64,000 nucleotides of DNA, taken from contig CM072894.1 of the NCBI GenBank assembly GCA_037013685.1, positions 4,032,841-4,096,840 on the forward strand, read 5' to 3'. The stretch is from Acridotheres tristis (lineage: Eukaryota; Chordata; Aves; Passeriformes; Sturnidae). How positions within the stretch are numbered: the stretch's first letter is position 1; each line of letters opens with the position of its first letter. Of the stretch, positions 63,830-64,000 are shown in pieces. The translations under genes and the position numbers were made by a program. The notes under the pieces were generated by a model, which was given only the letters and a program-made list of their open reading frames with translations, was not told where the DNA came from and ran no database searches.

Positions 63830-64000
63830 TTGCATGATGACCTGCATATCTCTGACTGCCTGGGTCTACATAATGTGCCCCAGGTCAAAGAGAAGGTTTG
63901 TGCTTGTAGGAAAAATATTATCAGGCTGTAATACCCAAATCACTAAAGACCTGCTATCTTCTTATTTTTATTATCTTCTTATTATATTCTTATTTATTAT

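Larger units (their letters stand above)
57960..64000. other. intergenic DNA to the window end
   Basis: No supportable gene. It holds T-rich runs at 58334-58366, a short TA run near 58928, an A21 run at 59245-59265, an AT-rich homeobox-like cluster near 61880-61950 and a 24-bp tandem repeat at 63758-63829. The 147-codon minus-strand frame at 62891-63334 resembles no family I know. Confidence 0.65.

Overview
The window is vertebrate nuclear DNA, most likely from a songbird (passerine). The only recognisable protein-coding gene is the 3' end of ERBB4, the neuregulin-receptor tyrosine kinase, on the + strand. The last two coding exons read as the ERBB4 cytoplasmic tail and end in the conserved PDZ-binding tail NTVV. 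The bird assignment rests on one CR1 LINE 3' end and three ERV/LTR-type repeats that I recognise from memory as songbird families. No repeat library was searched.

Layout. 1-11835: ERBB4 intron 25 (human exon numbering), with a CR1 remnant and a pair of perfect hairpins. 11836-11882: a decayed copy of the CYT-1 alternative exon. 11883-12679: intron 26. 12680-12971: exon 27. 12972-15242: intron 27. 15243-15679: exon 28 coding part with stop codon. 15680 to about 23715: an 8 kb 3' UTR ending at an AATAAA at 23693. From there to 64000 is about 40 kb with no supportable gene. It holds LTR pieces, an old MIR-type SINE remnant, several microsatellites and minisatellites, and AT-rich stretches that could be conserved non-coding elements.

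Main discovery. The CYT-1 exon gives mammalian ERBB4 its PI3-kinase site (YTPM) and one WW-binding PPxY motif (PPAY). Here its acceptor AG is GG and one base is missing from the exon. PPAY has become SPAY and YTPM has become YLPV. The same lesions leave a TAG acceptor 11 bases inside the exon. Splicing there would make a 36-nt in-frame exon of 12 residues that still lacks both motifs. So this bird either has lost the CYT-1 isoforms or makes a shortened insert without the PI3K and PPxY motifs.

Secondary observations are in the 3' UTR: five matches to the Pumilio consensus TGTANATA, two canonical G-quadruplex motifs and a local tandem duplication. A plausible intronic poly(A) site in intron 27 could yield a receptor without the last exon.
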